Shown one piece after another: positions 1 through 9,400 of a DNA stretch of 64,000 nt; positions within the stretch are counted from its first letter, which is position 1; each line of letters opens with the position of its first letter. This DNA is from M3007 sp046316495 (lineage in GTDB: Bacteria; Bacteroidota; Bacteroidia; Chitinophagales; Saprospiraceae): positions 62,001 through 126,000 of the forward strand of contig JBKDAM010000038.1 in assembly GCA_046316495.1 (NCBI GenBank). Reading direction: 5' to 3'. A program made the position numbers and the translations under genes. The notes beneath the pieces are model-generated. The model saw only the letters and a program-made list of their open reading frames with translations. It made no database searches and was not told where the DNA came from.

Positions 1-572
1 GTATCGTCGCCACGGTCCCATTTGCCATTTTAGTTTATAATGAAACTACCAGATTGGGAAAAATCATTGGAATCGTCCTAGCCCTCGCCGCTATCATTTT
101 AGTAAACTGGCCTAAGCACAAAAATGAATCACAAAGCGCTAATAACCGATTATGGATCCCAGCAGTGACTTGGTTGCTAGCCGCAATTATTGAGATAACC
201 TTCCTTTGGGTTCAGGGCGAACAATATGTAGATCCCTCCAATGTACGTTTTATAAGCACCGTCTTCGCAGCTGCAGGAACGCTTGGATTTGCCGCTGCCC
301 TTTATGGATGGAGTACTGGCAAACTCATCTACAACAATAAAAATGTATTAGGGGGCATCCTTCTCGGAATTCCCAACTTCGGAAGCATGTACTTCCTGCT
401 CCTTTCGTTAAGCACAGGACTCGAGGGCTCTTTTGTCTTCCCGGTAGTAAATGTTGGAATTATTCTAGCGACTACAATCGGAGCAACTTGGATCTTTAAA
501 GAAAAACTATCAACCACCAACTGGCTGGGGGTAGCTGCAGCGCTAGGTGCTATATTACTTATGGCTTTTTAA
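1..572 (+). CDS. EamA/DMT-superfamily membrane transporter, 3' part
   Basis: The frame is open from the first bases of the window (first complete codon at position 3) without a stop, so the gene begins upstream and only its last ~190 codons are here. The visible protein is almost entirely hydrophobic helices of 18-22 residues separated by short polar loops. It ends with the Lys-Glu-Lys-Leu then Gly-rich last helix that is usual in EamA (drug/metabolite transporter) permeases (IFKEKLSTTNWLGVAAALGA). Members are 10-helix inner-membrane exporters or importers of small metabolites; the substrate cannot be read from this fragment. A TTG at 54 could mimic a start, but the upstream codons (IVATVPFAILVYNE) continue the same helix. 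The gene ends in a shared hairpin with the convergent glgP. Family assignment is fairly sure, substrate unknown. Confidence 0.75.
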   Translation, partial: IVATVPFAILVYNETTRLGKIIGIVLALAAIILVNWPKHKNESQSANNRLWIPAVTWLLAAIIEITFLWVQGEQYVDPSNVRFISTVFAAAGTLGFAAALYGWSTGKLIYNNKNVLGGILLGIPNFGSMYFLLLSLSTGLEGSFVFPVVNVGIILATTIGATWIFKEKLSTTNWLGVAAALGAILLMAF

Positions 573-576
573 AATA

Positions 577-607
577 ATTGGGCCTGAAGCAAACGCACAG
601 GCCCAAT
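577..607. terminator. Bidirectional terminator hairpin
   Basis: A perfect 10-bp inverted repeat (attgggcctg / caggcccaat) with an 11-nt loop lies between the stop codons of two convergent genes. A-rich sequence precedes it and AT-rich sequence follows, so it can serve both strands. Confidence 0.75.
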
Positions 608-617
608 CAAAATAACT

Positions 618-3200
618 TTATAACCACCGAACCAAACCGAAATCCTGCCGGTGAACTAACAGTGGATGAGTAGGATACATCCTGAAACCATACTCAAAAA
701 CGCCAGACTGTGAGGGAATCATATCGCAGGTGTACGTTACGTCCGTTCCATGCTGCTTACCTGGCATTAACGGATGTACACTCAGTAAGTCCAGTTCCGT
801 CTCTGATTTCCTTCTGAAAAAGACCAGCTCCACGCCAATATCCTTGGATTGCAGCTCCTGAATATTTAACGTGACTGCAGCCTTGAAATCTGTTCCTAAC
901 CGAAAGGAGTGGTTAAAAGTGTCTGGGGCCTCCAAATGCTTTAACTCGATGGCATCCCAAATGCGACGCACCCTGTTTTTCCAAGCAACCAACTCGGTAG
1001 CATTTTTTAAGTGATCCCCTTTGATTGATTTACTAGACGCATACAGCTTAGAATAGTAGTTCGCTTCATAGTCATCCAACATCCGCCCCATTACAAACGA
1101 AGGTACAATCTCAGCAATTGTCTTTTTTATATGACTTACCCAACGTAGGGAAATACCTTTTTCGTCCTGATCATAATACGTAGGAACAATATCATTTTCC
1201 AAAATATTATAAATCGTTTCTGCATCAAGCTCGTTTTGAAGGGTTGGATCATCATACGTGCTCTTTTCAGGCAAAGCCCAACCAGCACCAGGACGGTATC
1301 CCTCGCACCACCAACCATCCAAAACAGAAAAGTTCATAACACCATTCATCACCGCCTTCATACCTGAAGTACCACTTGCCTCCAAAGGGCGTGTTGGCGT
1401 GTTCAACCAAATATCTACCCCCTGAACCAATAACTTAGCCATTTCCATGCTATAATTTTCTAAGAAAATGACCTTACCCTTAAACAAAGGATTTTTAGTG
1501 GTATTATAAATAAATCGAATAAATTCCTGGCCGTGTTTGTCTGCAGGATGCGCTTTTCCTGCAAAAAGGAAAATAACGGGTCGGTCGGCATTGTTCACAA
1601 TTTCAGCAAGGCGTTGCTCGTTACTAAAAAGCAACGTCGCACGCTTGTACGTCGCAAAACGGCGCGCAAACCCTATAACCAAAGCGTCTTCTCGAATTGA
1701 ATTCGTGATTTCAAAGATGGATCTAGGATTTTCACCCCTACGGGTATAGTCAGTGTTAAGACTGCTTTTTACCCAATTTAACAACTTGGACTTTAATACC
1801 CGCCGAATCGCCATAATCTCCTCCGGAGCTACCTCCATAATCTTCGCCCACTGCTTCGGGTCCGATTGCTTCGCCTCAAACCCTTTTCCAAGCTTACTCC
1901 GATAAAAGTCCAACCACTCACTAGCTACCCAAGTATAAAAATGAACACTATTCGTTACATGACCAATGTTCGATTCAGCGTAATGATAGTCTGGATGTAA
2001 TTCGGCAAACATCTTTCGACTAACCTCTCCATGCAAGCGACTCACTCCATTTGACTCTTGGCTTGTCCGCAATGCAAGATGGCTCACAGAAAATGGCTCG
2101 TTTGTGTCCACCCCATTGGCACGGCCTAGAGCAACCAAGCGCTCCCAGGAAATATCCAGCGCATACGTATATTCAAATAGATAATCCCGCAATAACGCTT
2201 CAGGAAAATTATCATGACCAGCAGGAACAGGAGTATGTGTTGTAAACAACTGCGTAGAACGAACCACCTCCAATGCCGCTTCATAACTAAGCTTCTTATC
2301 CTTCATATAATTGCGAAGCCGTTCTAATCCTAAAAAAGCAGCATGACCCTCATTTAAGTGATATGCATCCGCATCCACTTCGATTGCTTTCAAAGCACGC
2401 AACCCTCCAATGCCAAGCAGTAACTCTTGTTTTAAGCGATGCTCATTATCGCCTCCATACAACTGGTGCGTCAAAGAGCGATCTTCCCACAGATTATCGT
2501 CAATATCCGTATCCAAAAGATAAAGAGAGACCCTACCCACCTTTAACTCCCAAACCTTTGCCCAAACCGTTCGACCAGCCAAATTAATATGAATCTTAAC
2601 CCACTCCTCTTTTGAGTCTCGAACCGGTGACAAAGGCAGCTGCGTAAATTTGGCAGCATCCATCAGATGAAGCTGCTCCCCATTAAGTGAAATCCCTTGC
2701 TGGAAGTACCCATATCGATAAAGCAGACCAACCGCTACCAAGTTAAAATTACGGTCGCTGGCTTCTTTCAAATAATCTCCAGCCAATACTCCAAGCCCCC
2801 CTGAATACAGCCGGATGCTCTGATGCAGGCCATATTCCATACAAAAATAAGCAATCCGGGGCCCCTTTGGCGGACCTGCTTGCTCCATATATTGCTTAAA
2901 CTCTCCATACACCTCCTTCAACAATCGCATAAATTGCTTGTCCGCAATCAATCGATTTGCCTGCTCCATACTCAAATGCTCCAATAAGGCTATTGGGTTG
3001 TAATTATACTGCTCCATTAGACCAGGGCCCACCATATCAAAAAGAGCGATGGCACGATGATTCCAGGACCACCACAAATTGTGAGCAAGCTCCATCAGTG
3101 GAGAAAGATCCTTCGGCAAAGTAGGCTCAATAAAAATGCGTTTGAGCCGTGCATTGTTTTCTAGCAAATTACCAACCATAAGACGGTGCGTTTTAGTCAT
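618..3200 (-). CDS. glgP: Alpha-glucan (glycogen/maltodextrin) phosphorylase, GT35
   Basis: The 860-residue protein matches the bacterial/archaeal short-type alpha-glucan phosphorylase, which splits glycogen or maltodextrins with phosphate to give glucose-1-phosphate in the cytoplasm. The N-terminal ~130 residues are the domain found only in this subtype (HNLWWSWNHRA). The GT35 core follows, with AYFCMEYGLH and the glycine-rich YSGGLGVLAGD. The PLP-binding lysine is K615 in the TSGMKA motif. Length fits the subtype (about 850). The ATG at 3200 lies about 17 nt after a TACCTTTG -7 element, so the leader is short. The product could feed the phosphohexomutase encoded at 31279. Orientation is convergent with the upstream transporter. 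No anomalies seen. Confidence 0.95.
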   Translation of the reverse strand: MTKTHRLMVGNLLENNARLKRIFIEPTLPKDLSPLMELAHNLWWSWNHRAIALFDMVGPGLMEQYNYNPIALLEHLSMEQANRLIADKQFMRLLKEVYGEFKQYMEQAGPPKGPRIAYFCMEYGLHQSIRLYSGGLGVLAGDYLKEASDRNFNLVAVGLLYRYGYFQQGISLNGEQLHLMDAAKFTQLPLSPVRDSKEEWVKIHINLAGRTVWAKVWELKVGRVSLYLLDTDIDDNLWEDRSLTHQLYGGDNEHRLKQELLLGIGGLRALKAIEVDADAYHLNEGHAAFLGLERLRNYMKDKKLSYEAALEVVRSTQLFTTHTPVPAGHDNFPEALLRDYLFEYTYALDISWERLVALGRANGVDTNEPFSVSHLALRTSQESNGVSRLHGEVSRKMFAELHPDYHYAESNIGHVTNSVHFYTWVASEWLDFYRSKLGKGFEAKQSDPKQWAKIMEVAPEEIMAIRRVLKSKLLNWVKSSLNTDYTRRGENPRSIFEITNSIREDALVIGFARRFATYKRATLLFSNEQRLAEIVNNADRPVIFLFAGKAHPADKHGQEFIRFIYNTTKNPLFKGKVIFLENYSMEMAKLLVQGVDIWLNTPTRPLEASGTSGMKAVMNGVMNFSVLDGWWCEGYRPGAGWALPEKSTYDDPTLQNELDAETIYNILENDIVPTYYDQDEKGISLRWVSHIKKTIAEIVPSFVMGRMLDDYEANYYSKLYASSKSIKGDHLKNATELVAWKNRVRRIWDAIELKHLEAPDTFNHSFRLGTDFKAAVTLNIQELQSKDIGVELVFFRRKSETELDLLSVHPLMPGKQHGTDVTYTCDMIPSQSGVFEYGFRMYPTHPLLVHRQDFGLVRWL

Positions 3201-3216
3201 TGTATGATATTTAATA

Positions 3217-3224
3217 CAAAGGTA
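3217..3224 (-). promoter_or_regulatory. -7 element (TAnnTTTG) for glgP
   Basis: TACCTTTG on the minus strand fits the Bacteroidota -7 consensus. A transcript starting about 6 nt downstream would have a leader of roughly 11 nt before the glgP ATG. No well-spaced -33 TTTG is seen. Confidence 0.5.
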
Positions 3225-3270
3225 AAGGGTTCTTTAGACTTCGTGTTAATAGAACAATATATACCTAAAA

Positions 3271-3313
3271 TAAAAAGGCACGAAAAGCAGGTATTTGCTG
3301 CTTTCCGTGCCTT
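3271..3313 (-). terminator. Rho-independent terminator of greA
   Basis: Read on the minus strand: a long hairpin (aaggcacggaaagcag / ctgctttTcgtgcctt, one mismatch, 7-nt loop) followed directly by a T-run. It lies just after the greA stop codon. Confidence 0.85.
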
Positions 3314-3332
3314 CTAAAGTCATTAACTGATT

Positions 3333-3809
3333 TTATCCAATTGAAATATTCATTACTTCGAACTCCATGATACCCCCTGGCGTCTGAATTTTAGCCACAT
3401 CCCCAATTACTTTGCCCAATAAACCAGATCCAATTGGAGAGGACACTGAAATCTTCATCTGCTTTGGATCGGCCTCCGTCTCTGAAACCAACTTGTAGGT
3501 CAGCTCCTTGCCAGTTTTCAAATTTTTAATGGTAACATTGCTTAAAATTGCCACCTTGGAAGTGTCCAACTGACTCTCGTCAATAATCCTGGCATTCGCT
3601 AATACCGTCTCTAGCTCACTAATCTTGAGTTCAAGTAAGCCCTGAGCCTCCTTTGCAGCATCATACTCCGCGTTCTCCGACAAATCTCCCTGAGCCCTCG
3701 CTTCCGCAATCGCACGAGCAGCCTCCATACGGCCAGTAGTTTTTAACTCTTCTAAGTCAGACTTGACTTTATCGTAACCGCCTTGCGTTAAGTAAGTGTA
3801 GTTAGACAT
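3333..3809 (-). CDS. greA: Transcription elongation factor GreA
   Basis: A 158-residue protein of the usual GreA size. The N-terminal half is the antiparallel coiled coil that enters the RNA polymerase secondary channel. It carries the conserved acidic tip and family signature (ARAQGDLSENAEYDAAKE, about residues 38-55). The C-terminal half is the FKBP-like domain with the SPIGSGLLGK stretch. GreA stimulates transcript cleavage in backtracked RNA polymerase. The ATG at 3809 is the first Met and the whole coiled coil follows it. The gene is probably monocistronic: a strong terminator follows, and a separate terminator from the gene upstream on the same strand lies at 3904-3946. Confidence 0.97.
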   Translation of the reverse strand: MSNYTYLTQGGYDKVKSDLEELKTTGRMEAARAIAEARAQGDLSENAEYDAAKEAQGLLELKISELETVLANARIIDESQLDTSKVAILSNVTIKNLKTGKELTYKLVSETEADPKQMKISVSSPIGSGLLGKVIGDVAKIQTPGGIMEFEVMNISIG

Positions 3810-3903
3810 ATAACCTCTTGCTTATGTTAATAGTTTGTACAGAAAAAGTAGTGCCTCCCAGGTATTTACTCCGTTATGCAACTAACCATTTGCTATAATA
3901 AAT

Positions 3904-3946
3904 AAAAAAACAGAAACGCTCCTATCCATAGATAGAAACGTTTCTG
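3904..3946 (-). terminator. Rho-independent terminator after the PorV-like gene
   Basis: On the minus strand, cagaaacg pairs with cgtttctg around a 20-nt loop, and the stem is followed by a run of seven T. It lies about 80 bp after the stop of the PorV-like gene and before greA, separating the two transcripts. Confidence 0.8.
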
Positions 3947-4022
3947 CAAAATAACGACACAAAGTTAGGGGATTTAATCCTACAATTGCAAGCGTTAACC
4001 CCTATTTTTATATCTAGCTCAA

Positions 4023-5072
4023 TTAAAACTCAAGACGAAGTCCCACATTGTGGATACCTCCGTAAATAAATGTTGTCCTGTAAGAATAATCTAACCCCAA
4101 ACGAGTATCAGAACCCTTGCGAGTAGGCAGGTTTACGGTAAATCCACCAGAGAAACCATTATCCAACGTACGCTCAATTTCGTCCGCATCCAACTCAATC
4201 TTGTACGCCGCACGCAGTGCAACAAGATCCTTCAACATGAATTCTGTTCCCAGGCCCAGCTGGTCACGAGAAAACGCGTTAGAAGCAAAGTTACCTAGAA
4301 CAGTCAATCGAGAATGCCGGCCCAATAACCAGTCATAAGACGCACCGATATTCAACTGAGAAGGCAACTCGTAATAAGCAGAACGCTCATAGTAGGTATT
4401 GTTGTACTGGAAATTTGGACCAGGATTGGGTAACTGCTTAGACAAACCCTCTCCAGTAAAACGCATCTTGCTTCCAATATTGCGAAGCGAAATTCCAAAT
4501 TTGAAATTGTCATTCTCCCCACTCACATATTGAACACCTGCATCCAAAGCCAAAGCACGGGCTCCAACACTGTTGGCAGATTCATTCACCACCTTAGCGG
4601 TGATACCAACCGATACCTTGTTTGAAAACACGTGAGAATACGAAAGCCCCAGGTTGAAGAAGGAAGGGCTAAATGTAGTTCCGGTTCCCTCTGGATTGTT
4701 CTCCGTAGTGAACTCGAAATCACCCATATCCATCGATACAAGGCTCACACCAAAGGCACCGCTACCTAGTTTGCGAGCAAAACCAAGCGCATTGATTCCT
4801 AAATCAGCGCCCTGCAAGTAGCGCGTATTGCCCAATTGTAACTGAGTCGCATTCGATAAACGACCTAGACCCGCTACATTTAAATACATGGCCTCAGAAC
4901 CCGTAACACTGCTGGTATTTAAAGAGTGTAAACCAGCACTCCTAGCCCAAGGATTGAGAAGCAGCTGGTTCGCTCCAGCTTCCCCCTGACGATCGGGGTT
5001 GCCGGCCCAAACCGCTCCTGTTGTTAGTACCGCCACAGAAAGTAACGATAATTTATGGTATATTTTATTCAT
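4023..5072 (-). CDS. PorV/PorQ family outer-membrane beta-barrel protein
   Basis: About 349 residues from the chosen ATG at 5072. That start gives a clean signal peptide (MNKIYHKLSLLSVAVLTTG..AVWA); a longer frame to 5108 only adds a polar extension. The mature start (GANQLLLNPWARSAG) followed by alternating beta-strand patterns and a terminal strand ending in Phe (VGLRLEF) matches the PorV/PorQ (FadL-like) family. PorV proper is the T9SS shuttle protein that brings cargo to PorU; many Bacteroidota carry extra paralogues. It sits 109 bp after a large secreted protein gene and a TonB-dependent receptor gene on the same strand, so I infer a dedicated paralogue serving that surface module rather than the core porV. 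No porU is nearby. Confidence 0.8.
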   Translation of the reverse strand: MNKIYHKLSLLSVAVLTTGAVWAGNPDRQGEAGANQLLLNPWARSAGLHSLNTSSVTGSEAMYLNVAGLGRLSNATQLQLGNTRYLQGADLGINALGFARKLGSGAFGVSLVSMDMGDFEFTTENNPEGTGTTFSPSFFNLGLSYSHVFSNKVSVGITAKVVNESANSVGARALALDAGVQYVSGENDNFKFGISLRNIGSKMRFTGEGLSKQLPNPGPNFQYNNTYYERSAYYELPSQLNIGASYDWLLGRHSRLTVLGNFASNAFSRDQLGLGTEFMLKDLVALRAAYKIELDADEIERTLDNGFSGGFTVNLPTRKGSDTRLGLDYSYRTTFIYGGIHNVGLRLEF

Positions 5073-5132
5073 TATCTTAGAATTGGTTGATAAATAGAGA
5101 TAGACCAATCATCACTAATAACCAGCCAGTAA

Positions 5133-5164
5133 GTTGTCAGCCTTGTCAATCCAAGGCCGACAAC
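5133..5164 (-). other. Intercistronic hairpin
   Basis: gttgtcagccttg / caaggccgacaac: a 13-bp stem with one mismatch and a 6-nt loop in the gap between the large secreted protein gene and the PorV-like gene. No T-run follows on the minus strand. It is therefore more likely an mRNA-stabilising or attenuating structure than a full terminator. Confidence 0.5.
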
Positions 5165-5181
5165 CAACTCGCCGTGCTATA

Positions 5182-8100
5182 TTAGAGCCCCGATGGATCA
5201 AATGCACGCGGCACACCAAACCATTTGATGGTACGCTCCCCTAACTCAAAGGCATTGATGTGAATCAAATAAACACCACTTGCAACGGGGATACCCTTGT
5301 GATTCTTGATGTCCCACTCCAACGCTGGTGTAATTTGATTGTAAGGGGTGTAAACCTCATCACGCTTGTATTGGCGAATGAAGCGGCCGTCCAAAGAGTA
5401 AATAGTTACTACACACTTCGCAGGAAGGTTCGTAATCTTTACTAAATTGGAAGCTGTATTAACCTCGTATTGAGAGAACGCATAGTAAGGATTTGGAACC
5501 ACTTTGATGGAATCCAATGCGTCTTCTATCTCAACCTCCGTTAACTCATCCGCTGCACGACCCTTGATACTAAATCGGTATTTAGGATGGCCATTTCCTT
5601 GATTTACAGCCACCTGGTAAGGATTCTGAACTCGAAGCTTTACAACCAATTCATTCGGAATCAAACCTTCACTCAAAGACTTGAGTGAAGATCCCTGTGG
5701 AGGCAACAGCATACCCGCCCAAGCAAGTTGTGCAATACCCTCACGCTTACGCAAGTTCTTTAATGCTGCACTTGTCCAGTAGTCTGGATTGAAACGGGAG
5801 CGCAAGTACTCACACTCATCGTAAGGAGTGTTAGAAACATACACCCAGTGCTGTCCTCCCAACATAAAGTCAAAAATGTTGGAAACATTCTGCTCATCCC
5901 GTAAGAACTGATCCGTCGGATTCCATGTCATGTCACGACCTGTGTAAGCAGAATTGAGCGTGCTGCTGTAACAAGAGTTCTCACCAAAGAAAATATTTAA
6001 CCGCTGACCAGTCTCTACGTTCACAGCATACCCAGGGAACCAACCCATACCTGTCAATGGCTGACCCTTAATCGGATTCGCACGCTTCTGACGTGGATTA
6101 GCAGCCGTTGGATCAGGAAGTGAATCTGGCTCCACCGCATTTTGCTCTACATCCGCTATGCCGTCATTATTGGCATCCTCTTTCGAAACAGAACGAGCTC
6201 CACGGCTATCAAAGCTTTGACGAGGACGTGAAGGAGTAGACCCCTCCGTTACCAAAGTCGGATCCTTAACAATACCAGGCACCGTTCCAGTATAGTACTC
6301 AGAGGCTGTCTCTATTACTACACAACGGCTCCACTTTGAACGATCAGAAGTAAATACGATATCCACGTTGGGCGTCAAGTTCAACTTCTGATAAATATTG
6401 TTCGGCAACGCAGGGTCATCCGGTCCAAGAGCTGTGCGATTGTAATAGGAACCACCTACTTTTCCAGTCCAACCAGGTGTGAAAATCGCGTTCCCACCCT
6501 CCGGTAGATTACCAGAAATGATTGGATAAGGAACAAAAATACCATTACCCATCTGACTTAACTGCTGCTCTGGATCCAACACGTAGTCGGGCTCGTTTAA
6601 CCCAGTCTGTACATAGTTAAATAAGGTACCACTTGTTTGGTCTGGAATACCCGTCAACCACTCATTATTTGGATCACTGTACACCCACTCAGCACCAATT
6701 GCACCGTTGCTCTTGCCAGGTGTTTCCACCGTTCCTAAGCGAATGGCAGGAGTCAAGTTACCTGTCTCAGGGGTCTGACCAATGCTAAGTGAAAATCCAT
6801 AATCTGCAAAAACTTGTTCATTAATCTCATTAATACCGGTTAAGGAGGTATCAACGAGTGTACGAGTGCCATTGTCTAATTTGTACAACACCCAGTGCGC
6901 ATCCGCATCCAACGTGTTGTCAGACAAATTTCCATCAATGAATTCCAATTCAAAATCACCGTTTTTCACCTCAAATGGATTGAAAATAGTAATGTTGATA
7001 GGACCACGGCCATTTTCGTAGCTCACTTCTCCATTATAGTTCGCATCCAGCATCGCCTCACGGCTCTCTGGCTTCACTTCCAAAAATGCACCACCAGCAC
7101 CTTGACCTTCCAAACGGGTCACTTCAGCACCATCACCGTAAGATGCATTCAAAGCACGATCCACAATCGGACGTGGAATCACCGTTTTGATCTCCACTCG
7201 GCCGCCCTCCAAATAAGGGTTCTGCTGACCAACGGTTTTTGTAGAAGGTGAATCGTCAAAATCAAAGTCCGCATAGTTGTTGTGCGCGTACGCAACTACC
7301 GCAAAGTAGTACTTCTTGTGATTTACCAACGTACGAATATTACCCGTACCAAACTGATCTTCCGTAATATTGAAGGTATGACGAATACCAGCATCTGAAC
7401 CATCCACCTTCTCTACAGGATAGAAAAACTTCTTCTTGTCATTCGTTGGATCCGCAGGATCAATGGTCTCTTCCCAATTGAAAATTTTATTGATTCCATT
7501 CTTTTTATCCACTTGGTAAACCAAACGCGCTACATCCGGATTTTCAAAATCCTTGATCGCCACGTTTGGATTAATCAATTGATAAATCTTGTATCCCTCA
7601 AACTTGTACTTTGCCAATTCGCGCACTGCTGGATCTGGGCTAAAGCGGATATCGTTCGGTGCAAGGAAATCAACTTGTTCGTACGACTCGTCCTTATTGT
7701 TGGAAACAACATCGTCGTTCGTCAACACCGCAACCAATTGCTTATTCAACTCAATCCAATTCACCGTTGGGGCATCAGGACCCTCCAAACGCTCAAAGCA
7801 GTTATCAAACAAGCCTTGTGCCAACTTATCCGCACGCAACAATTGCTCAATATCAGGACATGGGTAATCCGCGTCCGCTACCCAAGGCACACCAACGATC
7901 AATTCATTAACCGCTCCTGGGTCCAACCGGAACGGTCCTGACGCCTGAAGCGTACGACGGTCGCCAAATGGAAGGCCCGCAGTACACATTGACCAACCGT
8001 TTGGATCGTCTGGAGATGCTGGCAACGCGTACTTCGTAAAGTCCGTAGAAAGCGGATCATAACCAGAACCAAGGCGCGTCAATCGAGTTCCATCACGCCA

Positions 8101-9369
8101 AGAGCCATTCAAGTAATTGTAAAACTCATTGGGTAACTGTGGGTCCGTCGTAGCTGGAGGAGGAGTACCTACCCCAGGGTTGTTGTAGTAAATGAAGGAT
8201 GACATCCCAATTTCAATCAATGTATCCTTCGGTTGACCTGGATTCTGCCAGTCATCAATCACCTCAGGACGCAAAGGTCCACGGAAATAGTCTACCCCGA
8301 TAATTGGAACTTCATTGCAATAGGTTGGCACCTCACCACCACCACTAGGACAGCTGCAACCTGGTTGACCATCCGCTGCATCCTGATTGTAGCAGTACAT
8401 CAAACTAGTCAACGTATCGCAACCAATGTAATCGTCTGTGTAACAACCCAAATCAGGGTCAACCCACATAGCAAAAAACGTAGAGTCAATTACTTCCGTA
8501 GCACGGTTGATCAACTTGTAACGTTGGAAGGTCATATCATTCAACTCATCACTGGTTTGATAACCAAATGCTTGAACCTGAACTTCCATCTGAATAGGAT
8601 TACCACCCGTACGACCGTGAACAGAGTTGGATCCCTCATCATTGTAAATCCAGAAAATCATCTCAGATGGGTACCGATCCAAGGCACAACCACGAATCTC
8701 AATAGATGGATAGTCCCCCTTGAGTGGATCGTATAGATCATCACCGTCCGCGTCAAAGAAACCAGCCAAACCCTGCTGCGTATTTGGAAGGGTAAACTGG
8801 TGAACATCCACAAAATATGGATTTCCACGAGCAGGCCATCCCTTTACACCACGCGGAATCGCATTTGGGTCGGTAATCCCTGCAGATAAGTTGGAAAGGT
8901 GCTGGCGAATCTCATCACCCAACACACGGAAGTGCTTATCCCAGTTTTTACAAACATCCTCCGTGGTAGTACCACTGATAGGATCCAATGGACCAGGCCA
9001 AAAATCATTCCGACCTCCAGAACGGTAGTCCTGACAAGCTAGCTTTAAGTTACCAACAGGGTCAACACCACCCAGCCACACAGAAGCAGCAAAAATGGAG
9101 GAAACCTCACGCTGTCCCGAAGTTGGATCTACTTTAGGAACTACATAACGACCGTCGTTAAAATCCCACCAACAGTCACCGCCACCCAACAACCGGGCGC
9201 GAACATTATTAATTTCTTGGTCAATCTGCGACGTAGAGGCAGCACAAAATCCCCGAGGTGTCACCGGTACTCGACCAGTGCTGCGCTTCCCTAAATCGGG
9301 AGTATGCGCCATCACCCCTGTGGCTACCACTAACGATAGAAATGCCGTTAGCCAAATATTTTTATACAT
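5182..9369 (-). CDS. Very large secreted protein with C-terminal T9SS/FlgD-like domain
   Basis: About 1395 residues from the ATG at 9369, the start that gives a signal peptide (MYKNIWLTAFLSLVVATGVMAH); the longer frame to 9420 would overlap the preceding receptor gene. The protein is rich in Asp, Asn, Gly and Pro, with cysteine-containing segments (GCDTLTSLMYCYNQ; GQPGCSCPSGGGEVPTYC). It ends in a PNPYYAF segment and a beta-sandwich (VTIYSLDGRFIRQY ... GVYLIHI) typical of T9SS type A or FlgD-like C-terminal domains, with an extra tail ending FDPSGL. I do not recognise the central region. Gene order (receptor 31 bp upstream, PorV-like gene downstream) suggests a surface-exposed partner of the receptor. 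The lack of enzymatic motifs argues for a binding or structural role, which is inference. Confidence 0.75.
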   Translation of the reverse strand: MYKNIWLTAFLSLVVATGVMAHTPDLGKRSTGRVPVTPRGFCAASTSQIDQEINNVRARLLGGGDCWWDFNDGRYVVPKVDPTSGQREVSSIFAASVWLGGVDPVGNLKLACQDYRSGGRNDFWPGPLDPISGTTTEDVCKNWDKHFRVLGDEIRQHLSNLSAGITDPNAIPRGVKGWPARGNPYFVDVHQFTLPNTQQGLAGFFDADGDDLYDPLKGDYPSIEIRGCALDRYPSEMIFWIYNDEGSNSVHGRTGGNPIQMEVQVQAFGYQTSDELNDMTFQRYKLINRATEVIDSTFFAMWVDPDLGCYTDDYIGCDTLTSLMYCYNQDAADGQPGCSCPSGGGEVPTYCNEVPIIGVDYFRGPLRPEVIDDWQNPGQPKDTLIEIGMSSFIYYNNPGVGTPPPATTDPQLPNEFYNYLNGSWRDGTRLTRLGSGYDPLSTDFTKYALPASPDDPNGWSMCTAGLPFGDRRTLQASGPFRLDPGAVNELIVGVPWVADADYPCPDIEQLLRADKLAQGLFDNCFERLEGPDAPTVNWIELNKQLVAVLTNDDVVSNNKDESYEQVDFLAPNDIRFSPDPAVRELAKYKFEGYKIYQLINPNVAIKDFENPDVARLVYQVDKKNGINKIFNWEETIDPADPTNDKKKFFYPVEKVDGSDAGIRHTFNITEDQFGTGNIRTLVNHKKYYFAVVAYAHNNYADFDFDDSPSTKTVGQQNPYLEGGRVEIKTVIPRPIVDRALNASYGDGAEVTRLEGQGAGGAFLEVKPESREAMLDANYNGEVSYENGRGPINITIFNPFEVKNGDFELEFIDGNLSDNTLDADAHWVLYKLDNGTRTLVDTSLTGINEINEQVFADYGFSLSIGQTPETGNLTPAIRLGTVETPGKSNGAIGAEWVYSDPNNEWLTGIPDQTSGTLFNYVQTGLNEPDYVLDPEQQLSQMGNGIFVPYPIISGNLPEGGNAIFTPGWTGKVGGSYYNRTALGPDDPALPNNIYQKLNLTPNVDIVFTSDRSKWSRCVVIETASEYYTGTVPGIVKDPTLVTEGSTPSRPRQSFDSRGARSVSKEDANNDGIADVEQNAVEPDSLPDPTAANPRQKRANPIKGQPLTGMGWFPGYAVNVETGQRLNIFFGENSCYSSTLNSAYTGRDMTWNPTDQFLRDEQNVSNIFDFMLGGQHWVYVSNTPYDECEYLRSRFNPDYWTSAALKNLRKREGIAQLAWAGMLLPPQGSSLKSLSEGLIPNELVVKLRVQNPYQVAVNQGNGHPKYRFSIKGRAADELTEVEIEDALDSIKVVPNPYYAFSQYEVNTASNLVKITNLPAKCVVTIYSLDGRFIRQYKRDEVYTPYNQITPALEWDIKNHKGIPVASGVYLIHINAFELGERTIKWFGVPRAFDPSGL

Positions 9370-9400
9370 AATAATATGGTATTGAGTTTTGTGTAATTTG

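Noticed and set aside
6895..8736. Several long antisense frames inside the large secreted-protein gene
   Set aside because: They are rich in Ile, Thr and His as expected from antisense of a compositionally biased gene and lack start context or motifs.
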